Position numbers and translations under genes: made by a program
Shown here: one piece after another, positions 26,211 through 38,129 of the stretch
Numbering within the stretch: position 1 is the first letter of the stretch
How the letters are laid out: each line of letters starts with the position of its first letter
The notes under the pieces: generated by a model
The model's database searches: none
Told to the model about the DNA's origin: nothing
The model's input: only the letters and a program-made list of their open reading frames with translations
Source: Thalassobius sp047123305
Lineage (GTDB): Bacteria > Pseudomonadota > Alphaproteobacteria > Rhodobacterales > Rhodobacteraceae
DNA length: 64,000 bases
Assembly: GCF_047123305.1 (NCBI RefSeq)
Contig: NZ_CP138918.1
Coordinates: forward strand, 2,976,001-3,040,000
Direction of reading: 5' to 3'

Positions 26211-27121
26211 TCCTCTTCATCCGTCTTATGGGTCTTGTCGCCATATTGCACAAAGGGCCGCTCATCATCGGTCAGGATCGAGATCTGACGAGGGTCGTCA
26301 TCGTCGTGCAGTTGTTCACCGCCCAGGGTGAACTGGCGCAGCACACCGCCAAAGGCGCGTTTGAGGTTGTCATGGGTAAAGGTGGTTTCGGTTGGGCCGT
26401 AGTCCAGCACGGTGCCTTTGACCAATACGGTGCGGTCACAGAACTCGGGCACCGACCCAAGGTTGTGCGTCGACACCAGCATCACCCGGCCCTCATCGCG
26501 CAGCTCGCGCAAAAGGCCGATGATCTGATCTTCGGTTTTGACGTCAACGCCGGTGAACGGCTCATCCAGCAGGATCACCTTGCCGTCCTGCGCCAGAGCG
26601 CGGGCCAGAAACACCCGTTTGCGCTGACCCCCGGACAACTCACCAATCTGGCGTTTGCGGAAGTCCTGCATGTTGACGCGTTTCAGGGCTTGATCCACCG
26701 CCGCGTGATCGGCCTGACGGGGGCGGCGCAGCAGGCCCATGTGGCCGTAGCGCCCCATCATCACCACATCCTCCACCAATACAGGGAAGGCCCAGTCGAC
26801 CTCTTCGGACTGGGGGACATAGGCCACAAGGTTTTCCTTCAGCGCCTGTTTCACCGTGCGGCCCAACAGGCGGATTTCGCCTTTGGCGGCGGGCACAAAA
26901 CCCATGATCGCCTTGAACAGCGTTGATTTGCCGGCGCCGTTGACCCCAACCAGCGCGGTAACGGTGCCGCGCGGGATGGCGAAGGTGGCGTCATGCAAGG
27001 CGGTGTGGCCGTTGCGATAGGTCACAGTGACCTCGCTGGCGCATATGCCCCCGCCGGGGCCATCCTCGGCGGTGAATTCTGTCATGTCAGAGGAAAACGG
27101 CAGGAGCATATGATCTTTCAT
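26207..27121 (-). CDS. sitB: metal ABC transporter ATP-binding protein (SitB/MntB type)
   Basis: A 304-residue ABC ATPase. Walker A is GVNGAGKST, the signature LSGGQRKRVFLARAL, Walker B VILLDEPF, and the switch His is in VSTHNLG. The C-terminal 50 residues are acidic and His-containing (EQLHDDDDPRQ), beyond the usual domain. The start at 27121 is tentative, since in-frame ATGs at 27109 and 27085 are also possible and the ribosome site is weak. Confidence 0.9.
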   Translation of the reverse strand: MKDHMLLPFSSDMTEFTAEDGPGGGICASEVTVTYRNGHTALHDATFAIPRGTVTALVGVNGAGKSTLFKAIMGFVPAAKGEIRLLGRTVKQALKENLVAYVPQSEEVDWAFPVLVEDVVMMGRYGHMGLLRRPRQADHAAVDQALKRVNMQDFRKRQIGELSGGQRKRVFLARALAQDGKVILLDEPFTGVDVKTEDQIIGLLRELRDEGRVMLVSTHNLGSVPEFCDRTVLVKGTVLDYGPTETTFTHDNLKRAFGGVLRQFTLGGEQLHDDDDPRQISILTDDERPFVQYGDKTHKTDEEE

Positions 27122-27140
27122 TTTCTGTGTCTTACGTGTC

Positions 27141-28031
27141 TTAGTTCATCTCGGCGGTCAGACCCGCCACGATGGTTTCCGAGGTGACGCGCAGCAGATC
27201 CAGATAGGTTGGTACGGGGCCGTCTGCTTCACTCAGGCTGTCAACATAGAGCATTCCGCCATAGGTGGCACCGGTTTCACGGGCGACCTGCTTGGCCGGA
27301 TCGTTGTTCACGGTGCTTTCGCAGAACACGGCTGAGATATTGTTGGCGCGCACGCCGTCGATCACCTTGCGCACCTGTTGCGGGGTGCCGGTTTGGTCGG
27401 CGTTCATCGGCCACAGGTAAAGTTCCTGCAGGCCCAGATCTTTGGACAGATAGCTGAAAGCGCCCTCGCAGGACACCAGCCAGCGTTTGTCTTCGGGAAT
27501 CTGTGCCAGCGTGTCGCGCAGCGGCTCGATAGTGGCGCGCAGCGCGTCCTTATAGGTGGCGGCGTTGGTCAGGTAGACCTCTGCGTTATCAGGGTCATGG
27601 GTGCCAAAGGCGGCGGCGATGTTGTCGATATAGACAAGGGCATTGTCCAGACCCATCCAGGCGTGCGGGTTGGCCTTGCCTTCGTAGGAACCGCTGGCAA
27701 TGGCAATTGGCTCAATCCCGTCGGTCAGCGTAACCGAAGGCTTGTCACCCAGATTGTTGATGAACTGTTCAAACCACAGTTCCAGATTGAGCCCATTCCA
27801 AAGCACCAGATCGGCGTCATAGGCGCGGACAATATCCTGTGGGGTAGGCTGGTAGCCGTGGATTTCTGCGCCTGGTTTGGTGATCGAGACCACCTCGGCC
27901 GCATCGCCAGCCACATTCTGCGCCATATCAGACAACACGGTGAAAGTGGTAACCACCTTCATTTTCTCTGCCATCGCGGGAGAGGCCAAAACGGCTGCGA
28001 TCAATGCACCAGTGAAAAGAGACTTCGACAT
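27141..28031 (-). CDS. sitA: metal ABC transporter substrate-binding protein (SitA/MntA type)
   Basis: A 296-residue periplasmic cluster A-I binding protein. A signal peptide (KSLFTGALIAAVLASPAMA) is followed by the four expected metal ligands: His in EIHGYQPTP, His in NPHAWMGLDN, Glu in VSCEGAFSYL and Asp in LYVDSLS. The two-His/Glu/Asp set is typical of Mn- and Fe-binding members, and the lack of a His-rich loop argues against ZnuA. GGAG precedes the ATG by seven bases. First gene of sitABCD, behind two Fur/Mur-like boxes. Confidence 0.9.
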   Translation of the reverse strand: MSKSLFTGALIAAVLASPAMAEKMKVVTTFTVLSDMAQNVAGDAAEVVSITKPGAEIHGYQPTPQDIVRAYDADLVLWNGLNLELWFEQFINNLGDKPSVTLTDGIEPIAIASGSYEGKANPHAWMGLDNALVYIDNIAAAFGTHDPDNAEVYLTNAATYKDALRATIEPLRDTLAQIPEDKRWLVSCEGAFSYLSKDLGLQELYLWPMNADQTGTPQQVRKVIDGVRANNISAVFCESTVNNDPAKQVARETGATYGGMLYVDSLSEADGPVPTYLDLLRVTSETIVAGLTAEMN

Positions 28032-28075
28032 AACGGACTCCGGTCCTGTTCTGTTGCGTTGAGGGGTTGATAATG

Positions 28076-28131
28076 AAATTGAGAACTATTCGCAATAGCG
28101 GCGCGAATAAAAATGAGAATTATTCGCAAAA
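28076..28131 (-). promoter_or_regulatory. two tandem Fur/Mur-type boxes upstream of sitABCD
   Basis: Two related 20-base sites, AATTGAGAACTATTCGCAAT (28077-28096) and AAATGAGAATTATTCGCAAA (28111-28130), lie 45-100 bp before the sitA start. Read on the minus strand the second is TTTGCGAATAATTCTCATTT, a near-textbook Fur box. In alphaproteobacteria the Fur homologue Mur represses sitABCD in response to Mn, so Mn- or Fe-dependent repression is the likely control. Confidence 0.75.
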
Positions 28132-28162
28132 GGGCGTGCACCAGGGGTGGGGCGGGCTGACT

Positions 28163-28576
28163 TCAGACTGATGCGCTGGATTGCAGGGTCTGCAGCGCGG
28201 TCAATGCGCGGGTCTTGTCGGGCAAGGGGACAAACACATGGTCATGATGGCAGGCGGTGACAATATTACACGGAATGTCACTTGCCCCGAGGGCGCCGGA
28301 CACCGCGGCTGTCAGACCCACCCCATTAAGCGAGGAGTAGACGTTCAGGGTGATACAGGCCATCGGCTGCGACCCATCCAGATCGGCCGCATCGGCAACA
28401 GAGAGCGGCAGGATCAGCGAAATGCCTTCGTCCTCGCGAAAGCTGGCAATGGCCTCAGCCTGCAGTTTTGTAGCCAGCGCGGCGTCCGTGAGGCTTGCAA
28501 AGACATAGGCCCCGTCCCGCAGCTGTGGTTCCATGCCGGAAATCATGGCGGCGGCGGAATGGGCGATCTCTGGCAT
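28163..28576 (-). CDS. ACT domain-containing protein
   Basis: A 137-residue single protein with a paired ACT-like fold: YVFASLTD near residue 25, SLILPLSVADAA around 55, CITLNVYSSLNGVGLTAAVSGAL around 75-95, and IVTACHHDHVFVP. ACT folds normally bind amino acids, but this short free-standing type has no settled function. CAGGAG precedes the ATG at 28576. It lies between the sit promoter and a GFA-family gene, 60 bp from the latter and in the same direction. Confidence 0.78.
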   Translation of the reverse strand: MPEIAHSAAAMISGMEPQLRDGAYVFASLTDAALATKLQAEAIASFREDEGISLILPLSVADAADLDGSQPMACITLNVYSSLNGVGLTAAVSGALGASDIPCNIVTACHHDHVFVPLPDKTRALTALQTLQSSASV

Positions 28577-28636
28577 TGGCGGCTCCTGTCTTGCCCTACA
28601 GGTTGCGGAATAGAGGGGTGCGAAGCAAGCACGGCC

Positions 28637-29077
28637 TTAGTCGTAGGCGCTCAGGTCCTCGGGGGCGTGTTGTAGCGTGCCGTCATATTTAGGCAGGGTG
28701 TCTGTCATCTCCAGCCAGGGCAGTCTGGACTGGTAGTTGACGTGGAAGGCGGGCCGGAAGTGCTCTGGCTGTTCCATGGAGCCGGCGTAAAGGTGCATGC
28801 CACCGGCGTAGTGGTCCGCTTCAAACCCCATAGGTGATCCGCAATCGGAGCAGAAGTGGCGGAAAACCCGTGGGGAGCTTTCCAAGGTCTTGGGATTTGC
28901 CCCTGTCCAGCGGAAATTTCGCAAGGGAACGCCAATCCAGGCCACCACGGGTGCGGCACAGTTGCGGCGGCAATCATCGCAGTGGCAGAAGCACTGCCAG
29001 GTTGGGGTGCCGCTGTATTCCCAAGTGGTTGCGCGACAGAGGCAAAAGCCACGGGTGTTAGGGTCAGTCATGTGCAT
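28637..29077 (-). CDS. GFA family protein (CENP-V/GFA domain)
   Basis: A 146-residue zinc-binding protein of the glutathione-dependent formaldehyde-activating enzyme fold. The Cys ligands are visible: CLCRA, CFCHCDDCRR and HFCSDCGSP. Most members are not Gfa itself and have no proven reaction. It begins at the ATG at 29077 (a second ATG at 29071 is possible), and is divergent from metH. Confidence 0.85.
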   Translation of the reverse strand: MHMTDPNTRGFCLCRATTWEYSGTPTWQCFCHCDDCRRNCAAPVVAWIGVPLRNFRWTGANPKTLESSPRVFRHFCSDCGSPMGFEADHYAGGMHLYAGSMEQPEHFRPAFHVNYQSRLPWLEMTDTLPKYDGTLQHAPEDLSAYD

Positions 29078-29219
29078 TCCGGTCGTTTTCCGGCCTTCAG
29101 CATCCCGTGAGGCCGCACAGGGAAGTGGATCAAAACGGACACATCAGGCGGCAGAAACGACAGTCTGATTGCGACAACTTGAATGGCCCTCATGTAAATC
29201 ATGATTATTATGAATTGGG

Positions 29220-29260
29220 CTTATGAAGTCGGAGCGCCTACATAGGCGCAACCTCATAAG
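29220..29260 (+). ncRNA. structured 5' leader of metH (candidate regulatory RNA)
   Basis: Outer stem CTTATGA/TCATAAG (seven pairs) continues through GG/CC and into an inner stem GCGCCT-ACAT-AGGCGC, with a four-base bulge (AGTC) on the 5' side and small unpaired A residues. It ends 17 bases before the metH start codon, which has only a weak ribosome site. It does not match the SAM-II, SAH or cobalamin consensus as I know them. Could be a cis-regulatory RNA or simply a leader hairpin. Confidence 0.45.
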
Positions 29261-29277
29261 AACTACATGGTGCCCGT

Positions 29278-33038
<3,761 letters not shown>

Positions 33039-33075
33039 CGGGGGAGCGTTTGAGCTCTTAAGGGCAGAAAGAGAT

Positions 33076-33111
33076 TGCCGCAGATCCGAAAACGGGACTG
33101 CGGCATTTTTT
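33076..33111 (+). terminator. rho-independent terminator after metH
   Basis: TGCCGCAG-ATCC-GAAAAC-GGGA-CTGCGGCA stem followed by TTTTTT, 38 bp after the metH stop. Confidence 0.9.
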
Positions 33112-33227
33112 GTTCCGTTGTGAGAGGTTGGATTTGAGTCTTGGCATAGCTTATAAGGGATGATTAAGCGACGCCTGCATTCCTGAGTTGCGCCGAGCTG
33201 CGTTTTAATGAGACGGCGAAAACCACC

Positions 33228-33626
33228 ATGGCCTATTCATTTTCTGGCTTTTTCATAAAAGAAAAGCAAGTTGACCCATCTTTGTGCCACAGAGGGCACG
33301 TGTCTCGCGAGATTACTGATCCATTTTTGGGATGCGGAATTTTAACCCCAAATATGGACGTGTCATTTAGAGAATGCGCCAAGTACCTTAATGGATTGGG
33401 AGTTTCAGACTGCGACTGGATCTTCCTTAACTACGAAACGTGGGCCGGATCGGTTGACTACTTTATGGCGTTTGGCATTCGAGCCGGACGGAAATTTGGG
33501 CCAATTGAGGGCGACGGCGATTCTGCGGAAGTGGCGTTCTTTGAAGCGTTGGATGCTTTCGGGCTTGAAGAAGGAGCGGGTTACGCCTTCGCTCCATTTG
33601 AACGAGGGTTTTGGGAGAGCGCTTGA
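33228..33626 (+). CDS. hypothetical protein, AT-richer than its neighbours
   Basis: A 132-residue acidic protein, not recognised. It has no signal peptide or membrane segment; aromatic residues are frequent (YETWAGSVDYFMAF, FAPFERGFWE). Codon choice is visibly more AT-rich than in adjacent genes (for example TTT, AAA and ATA codons near the N-terminus), which suggests recent acquisition. It stands alone between the metH terminator and its own strong terminator at 33670. The ribosome site is weak, so expression is unproven. Confidence 0.6.
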   Translation: MAYSFSGFFIKEKQVDPSLCHRGHVSREITDPFLGCGILTPNMDVSFRECAKYLNGLGVSDCDWIFLNYETWAGSVDYFMAFGIRAGRKFGPIEGDGDSAEVAFFEALDAFGLEEGAGYAFAPFERGFWESA

Positions 33627-33669
33627 AGTTTCAGTGACGATGAATTCCTAGAAAGGCCGCAAAACGAAC

Positions 33670-33708
33670 AATAGCCCCCGAAGTCTCTTCGGGGGCTATT
33701 GTTTGTTT
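33670..33708. terminator. bidirectional rho-independent terminator
   Basis: AATAGCCCCCGAAG-TCT-CTTCGGGGGCTATT is a perfect 14-pair hairpin. T-rich tails follow on both strands (GTTTGTTT rightward, GTTCGTTTT leftward), so it can end both the 33228 gene and the convergent transketolase gene. Confidence 0.92.
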
Positions 33709-33749
33709 AATCCTCGATAGCCGTTCGATGTCTTGGCTACCAAACAACC

Positions 33750-36143
33750 TCACCGCACCGGAATGGGGCGGCCGGCGGTGAGACCGCGGACTTTTTCGGC
33801 GATGGAGGCGGCGTCGATACCGTGGTGGCGGTAGAGGTCGCCGATGGTGCCGGTCTGGCCGAAATGTTCGACCCCCAGTGACACGGTCTGATGGCCCTCG
33901 ACCCCGCCCAGCCAGGCCAGGGTGGCGGGATGGCCGTCAATTGCGGTCACCAGTTTGCAGTGGCGGGGCAGGGCAGACATCAGCCGTTCGATATGGCTGA
34001 CGGCCTTTGTGTTGCCACGCGCACGGGCGCGCTGCGCAGCGGTCCAGCCCGCATTCAAACGGTCGGCCGAGGTTACGGCCAGCACACCCACATCACGGCG
34101 GCCTTCGCCAATGATCCCCGCCGCTTTGATCGCCTCGGGTGCAACGGCGCCTTGATAGGCGATCACAACCTCACAGTTCGGCCCGGGTTTCTTCAGCCAA
34201 TAGGCGCCGTCGATGGCGCCTTGGCGGAAGTCCTCATCGGCGCGTTTGCCGGGCTGTTCGATCGGGTTGGTGGTCAGCCGCAGATAGACCGAGCCGCCGG
34301 TCTCATCGCGCAGCCAGGTGCGTTCACAAGGATCGCCCTCACCATCGCGCTGGAGATAGTCAAAGGCCCATTCCATGATTACCGCCAGCTCATCCGCAAA
34401 GGCCGGTTCAAAGGCGGCCAAACCGTCCTGCGACATGCCGATCAGCGGGGTGCCGATCGACTGATGCGCGCCGCCTTCAGGGGCCAGCGTCACGCCGGAG
34501 GGGGTGCCGACGATCATGAAGCGGGCGTCCTGATAACAGGCGTAGTTCAGCGCATCGAGGCCGCGGCAGACAAAGGGATCATAGACCGTGCCGATGGGGA
34601 TCAGACGTTTGCCAAACAGACTGTGGCTCAACCCCGCAGCCCCCAAGAGCAGGAACAGGTTCATCTCGGCGATACCCAGTTCGATATGCTGGCCTTTCGG
34701 CGTGAACTCCCACTTGGCGGTGGAGGGGATGCGATGCTCGATGAAAGCATCCGCCTGTTCTTCCCGGGCAAAGAGTTTGCGCCGGTTGACCCATGGGCCA
34801 AGGTTGGTGGTCCCCGTTACATCCGGCGAGGTGGTCACAATCCGTTCCGCCAGCGCGCTGTCGCCCTTGGACAGATCATCCAGCACCTTGCCAAAGGCGG
34901 CCTGAGTGGAAATGTCTTTCTCGGATGAGATCGCAACCGGTGGCACCGGCAGCTGGGCGTCCGTGTAACGGCGCGGGCCTTTGGCGAAAAACGGCACGTC
35001 GCCAAGGAATTTTTGCAAAGCCTTTGCATCCGCGACGGTCGCAAAAGGCTCCCACTCCTGACCCTCGGCCACACCCATATGGGCCTGCCAGGCCTTCATT
35101 TGGGTCTTGTTCATCAGACCGCCGTGGTTGTCCTTGTGGCCTGCAATCGGTGTGCCCCAGCCTTTGACCGTGTAGGCCAGAAAACAGGTGGGGCGGTCGT
35201 GGTCGATGCTGGCAAAGGTTTCCGCCATGGTGGCCACACAGTTGCCGCCAAGGTTTTCCATCAGCGCGGCCAGTTCGTCATCGCTGCGCCGTTCGATCAG
35301 CGCGGTGACTTCCCCCTGGTCGCCCAGATCATCCAGCAGCCGTTTGCGCCAGACCGCGCCACCCATGAAGGTCAGCGCCGAGTAGTCCTGATTGGGGCAA
35401 GTGTCGATCCAGTCGCGCAGCGCCGCGCCGCCCGGTTCGGCAAAGGCCGCCTGTTGCAGCGCACCGTATTTCACCCGCACCACATCCCAGCCAAAAGCGT
35501 CAAAGATCTTCTCAACCCGCTCAAACAAGCCTTCGCGCACGATGCCGTCCAGCGACTGGCGGTTATAATCGATCACCCACCAGCAATTGCGCAGGTCGTT
35601 TTTCCACCCCTCCTGCAGGGTTTCATAGACATTGCCTTCGTCCAGTTCGGCGTCACCGACCAGCGCAACCATCCGGCCCAGCGGCAGGCCTGCGCCCCAG
35701 GTCTTGGCCTCGATGTAATCCTGCACCATAGAGGCGAACGAGGTGATCGCAACCCCCAAGCCGACGGAGCCGGTGGAGAAGTCCACATCGTCGATGTCTT
35801 TGGTTCGGCTGGGGTAGCTCTGCACCCCGCCGAAACCGCGGAAATTTTCCATCTTCTCGCGGGTCTGCTGCCCCATCAGGTATTGCATCGCATGGAAAAT
35901 AGGAGAGGCGTGGGGTTTTACCGCCACCCGATCCTCGGGCTTCAGAGCTGAGAAATAGAGCGCCGTCATGATCGACACCATCGAGGCGGACGAGGCCTGA
36001 TGGCCGCCGATCTTGATCCCATCCTCTTTGGGTCGGATGTGGTTGGCGTGGTGGATCATCCAATGGGACAGCCACAAAAGGCGCTGCTCCAGCGTTTTCA
36101 GATGCGTGATGTGCTGGCTGTCGAGTGTGGTGGTCTGGGTCAT
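33750..36143 (-). CDS. transketolase-like TPP enzyme (AceE-type, pyruvate dehydrogenase E1-like)
   Basis: A 797-residue thiamine diphosphate enzyme. The cofactor motif GDAELDEGNVYETLQ...WWVIDYNRQSLDG ends with NRQSLDG, like AceE (NLQRLDG), and GIFERV/AFGWDVVRVKYG also follows the AceE pattern, although it is shorter than classical AceE. The pyrimidine-binding half includes HIELGIAEMNLFLLLGAAG. No E2 or lipoyl domain gene is adjacent, so it probably does not serve a normal pyruvate dehydrogenase complex. GGGAGGA lies six bases before the ATG at 36143. A divergent Lrp-type gene suggests amino-acid or 2-oxoacid responsive control. Confidence 0.85.
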   Translation of the reverse strand: MTQTTTLDSQHITHLKTLEQRLLWLSHWMIHHANHIRPKEDGIKIGGHQASSASMVSIMTALYFSALKPEDRVAVKPHASPIFHAMQYLMGQQTREKMENFRGFGGVQSYPSRTKDIDDVDFSTGSVGLGVAITSFASMVQDYIEAKTWGAGLPLGRMVALVGDAELDEGNVYETLQEGWKNDLRNCWWVIDYNRQSLDGIVREGLFERVEKIFDAFGWDVVRVKYGALQQAAFAEPGGAALRDWIDTCPNQDYSALTFMGGAVWRKRLLDDLGDQGEVTALIERRSDDELAALMENLGGNCVATMAETFASIDHDRPTCFLAYTVKGWGTPIAGHKDNHGGLMNKTQMKAWQAHMGVAEGQEWEPFATVADAKALQKFLGDVPFFAKGPRRYTDAQLPVPPVAISSEKDISTQAAFGKVLDDLSKGDSALAERIVTTSPDVTGTTNLGPWVNRRKLFAREEQADAFIEHRIPSTAKWEFTPKGQHIELGIAEMNLFLLLGAAGLSHSLFGKRLIPIGTVYDPFVCRGLDALNYACYQDARFMIVGTPSGVTLAPEGGAHQSIGTPLIGMSQDGLAAFEPAFADELAVIMEWAFDYLQRDGEGDPCERTWLRDETGGSVYLRLTTNPIEQPGKRADEDFRQGAIDGAYWLKKPGPNCEVVIAYQGAVAPEAIKAAGIIGEGRRDVGVLAVTSADRLNAGWTAAQRARARGNTKAVSHIERLMSALPRHCKLVTAIDGHPATLAWLGGVEGHQTVSLGVEHFGQTGTIGDLYRHHGIDAASIAEKVRGLTAGRPIPVR

Positions 36144-36306
36144 TTTGGTCCTCCCGAGGGGCTGCCCACTTGACGTGTTCGGTGGGCCGCTTGGTGGGGC
36201 GCGTGGCGCTTTGCGCCAGCTTACCACCGTTGTGATGTTGTTATTCGGCGAATTGCAGCGTAATTTCCGTTCATGTTGAAGGTTTCAGCCATGAAAGCCC
36301 ATATAG

Positions 36307-36786
36307 ATGTCGATTCCCGCTACTCTTGATCCGTTTGATATTCAAATCCTTCAGATATTGGGCCGTGAAGGGCGGCTTTCGGTGCAGGAGCTGTCAGACC
36401 GTGTCGGACTGAGCCCAACCCCTGTGGCCCGCCGGATCAAACGGCTGGAACAGGAGGGGATTATCACCGGTTATGCCGCCCTGATTGATGAGGCCGCGCT
36501 TGGCTATGAGTTTTCGGTCTTTGTCTCAGTACAGCTGGACCGGCAGGTGGATGACGCTTTGGCGCGGTTTGAGCGCGCCGTCAGCGCCATGCCTGAGGTG
36601 GTGGATTGCTGGCTGATGACCGGCGATCGCGACTACCTGCTGAGGATTGTCACCACCGGCCTCAAAGAATTTGAACAGGTGTTGGTCGAACGCCTGACCA
36701 AAGTGCCGGGGGTGTCCTCGATCCAATCCTCGATCCCGTTGCGGCGGGTGAAGGGCGGCGTGGCGCGCACGCCGCCGCTTGGTTAG
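36307..36786 (+). CDS. Lrp/AsnC family transcriptional regulator
   Basis: A 159-residue regulator. The N-terminal helix-turn-helix is LSVQELSDRVGLSPTPVARRIKRLEQEGII (about residues 24-53), followed by a RAM/ACT effector domain (VDCWLMTGDRDYLLRIV). Members bind amino acids and usually control a neighbouring gene. It is divergent from the transketolase-like gene (163-bp gap), its likely target, and its stop lies three bases from the end of the convergent methionine gamma-lyase gene. Confidence 0.92.
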   Translation: MSIPATLDPFDIQILQILGREGRLSVQELSDRVGLSPTPVARRIKRLEQEGIITGYAALIDEAALGYEFSVFVSVQLDRQVDDALARFERAVSAMPEVVDCWLMTGDRDYLLRIVTTGLKEFEQVLVERLTKVPGVSSIQSSIPLRRVKGGVARTPPLG

Positions 36787-36789
36787 GGC

Positions 36790-38010
36790 TTACTCCGCCG
36801 CCAGCGCTTCGGTCCCGCGGGGCAGGGCCTGATCCAGATCGGCCAGAATATCGGCCACCTCTTCCAGACCCACCGAAAGGCGGATCAACCCGTCCGAGAT
36901 ACCGTGTTCGGCGCGCTCCTCCGGGGTGTAGGTGGAATGGGTCATCGAGGCGGGGTGCTGGATCAAGGTCTCCGCATCGCCCAGCGACACGGCACGCTGG
37001 ATCATCTCCAACCGGTTCATCATGCTGCGGCCCGCCTCCAGCCCTCCGGCCAGTTCAAAAGCAATCATCGCGCCGGGCTGATCCATTTGACGTTTGGCCA
37101 GACCGTGCTGTTCATAGCTTTGCAGGCCGGGGTAATAGACCTTCAGCACCTCGGGCTGCGCTTCCAGCCAATCGGCCACCACATCGGCGTTGCTGCAATG
37201 GCGGTCCATCCGCAGCGCCAGCGTTTTCAACCCGCGCAGGATCAGCATGGCATTGAACGGTGACATCACCGCGCCGGTCATATCCTTCATGCCGACCAGA
37301 CGCACCTCTTGGATCACCTCGGCCGAGCCGACCATCAGACCGGCCACCACATCGCCATGCCCGCCCAGGTATTTGGTCGCCGAGTGCAGCACCAGATCCG
37401 CACCTTTTTCGATCGGGCGGGTCAGGTAGGGGGTGGCATAGGTGTTGTCGACAATCACGGTAGCGCCCTGCTCATGGGCGATGGTCGAAATCGCTTCGAT
37501 ATCCACCAGACGCATGTTGGGGTTTGCCGGCGTTTCAAAGTAGACCACACGGGTCTTGTCACTGATCGCCTCGACCAGATTGTCGGGGTCGGTCATGTCG
37601 CAATGGGTGATGGTGACGCCAAATTTGGTCAGACCGTGCTGCATGAAGGCAAAGGTGCAGCCGTAAAGCGTCTTGTCCACGATGACCTCATCACCGGGGC
37701 TCAGCAGCGTCCAAAGCGCCGCGGTGATCGCCCCCATGCCCGAAGCCAGCGCCAGACCGGCCTCTGCCCCTTCCAGCGTGGCGATTCGCTTTTCCAGCAG
37801 ATCACAGGTCGGGTTGGAAATTCGGCTGTAGATGTGACCGGCACGGTCGCCGGCAAACATCTCACCACCTGCTTCTGCGGTTTCGAACGCAAAGGTTGAG
37901 GTTAGATGCAAAGGCGGCGTCAGCGCGCCCTCGTTGTCTTGCGGGTTATAGGCGTGGTGGATGGCGCGGGTGGCGAAACCGGCGGTCGAGTTTTTGTTGT
38001 CATTGGTCAT
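36790..38010 (-). CDS. methionine gamma-lyase
   Basis: A 406-residue PLP enzyme of the Cys/Met trans-sulfuration family. The active-site Tyr-Gly-Cys (TLYGCTFAF, Cys118) is the mark of methionine gamma-lyase, which splits methionine into methanethiol, 2-oxobutyrate and ammonia; cystathionine-type members lack this Cys. The PLP Lys is Lys213 (HSATKYLGGHGD), with YSRISNPT and the C-terminal RLSVGLE conserved. GGGGGAG precedes the ATG at 38010 by six bases, excluding longer readings. A divergent Lrp regulator and a palindromic site at 38055 indicate methionine-type amino acid control. Confidence 0.92.
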   Translation of the reverse strand: MTNDNKNSTAGFATRAIHHAYNPQDNEGALTPPLHLTSTFAFETAEAGGEMFAGDRAGHIYSRISNPTCDLLEKRIATLEGAEAGLALASGMGAITAALWTLLSPGDEVIVDKTLYGCTFAFMQHGLTKFGVTITHCDMTDPDNLVEAISDKTRVVYFETPANPNMRLVDIEAISTIAHEQGATVIVDNTYATPYLTRPIEKGADLVLHSATKYLGGHGDVVAGLMVGSAEVIQEVRLVGMKDMTGAVMSPFNAMLILRGLKTLALRMDRHCSNADVVADWLEAQPEVLKVYYPGLQSYEQHGLAKRQMDQPGAMIAFELAGGLEAGRSMMNRLEMIQRAVSLGDAETLIQHPASMTHSTYTPEERAEHGISDGLIRLSVGLEEVADILADLDQALPRGTEALAAE

Positions 38011-38054
38011 GTCATGCTCCCCCAATTGCGATGTTGCAGGCAGGATGAGGCAGA

Positions 38055-38080
38055 AAGATTGGCATGTGCTTGCCAATCTT
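38055..38080. promoter_or_regulatory. palindromic operator between methionine gamma-lyase and its Lrp regulator
   Basis: AAGATTGGCA-TGTGCT-TGCCAATCTT, a perfect ten-base inverted repeat with a six-base centre, midway in the 119-bp divergent gap. Position and symmetry fit an Lrp/AsnC-type operator that serves both genes. Confidence 0.65.
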
Positions 38081-38129
38081 GCTAAGGATTGTGTAATAAT
38101 TAGCATTATTTGCCAAGGATGACCCCGGG

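Noticed and set aside
29160..29277. SAM-II or SAH riboswitch upstream of metH
   Set aside because: A clear hairpin exists, but the conserved loop and pseudoknot sequences of those classes could not be matched by eye. It is reported instead as an unassigned structured leader.
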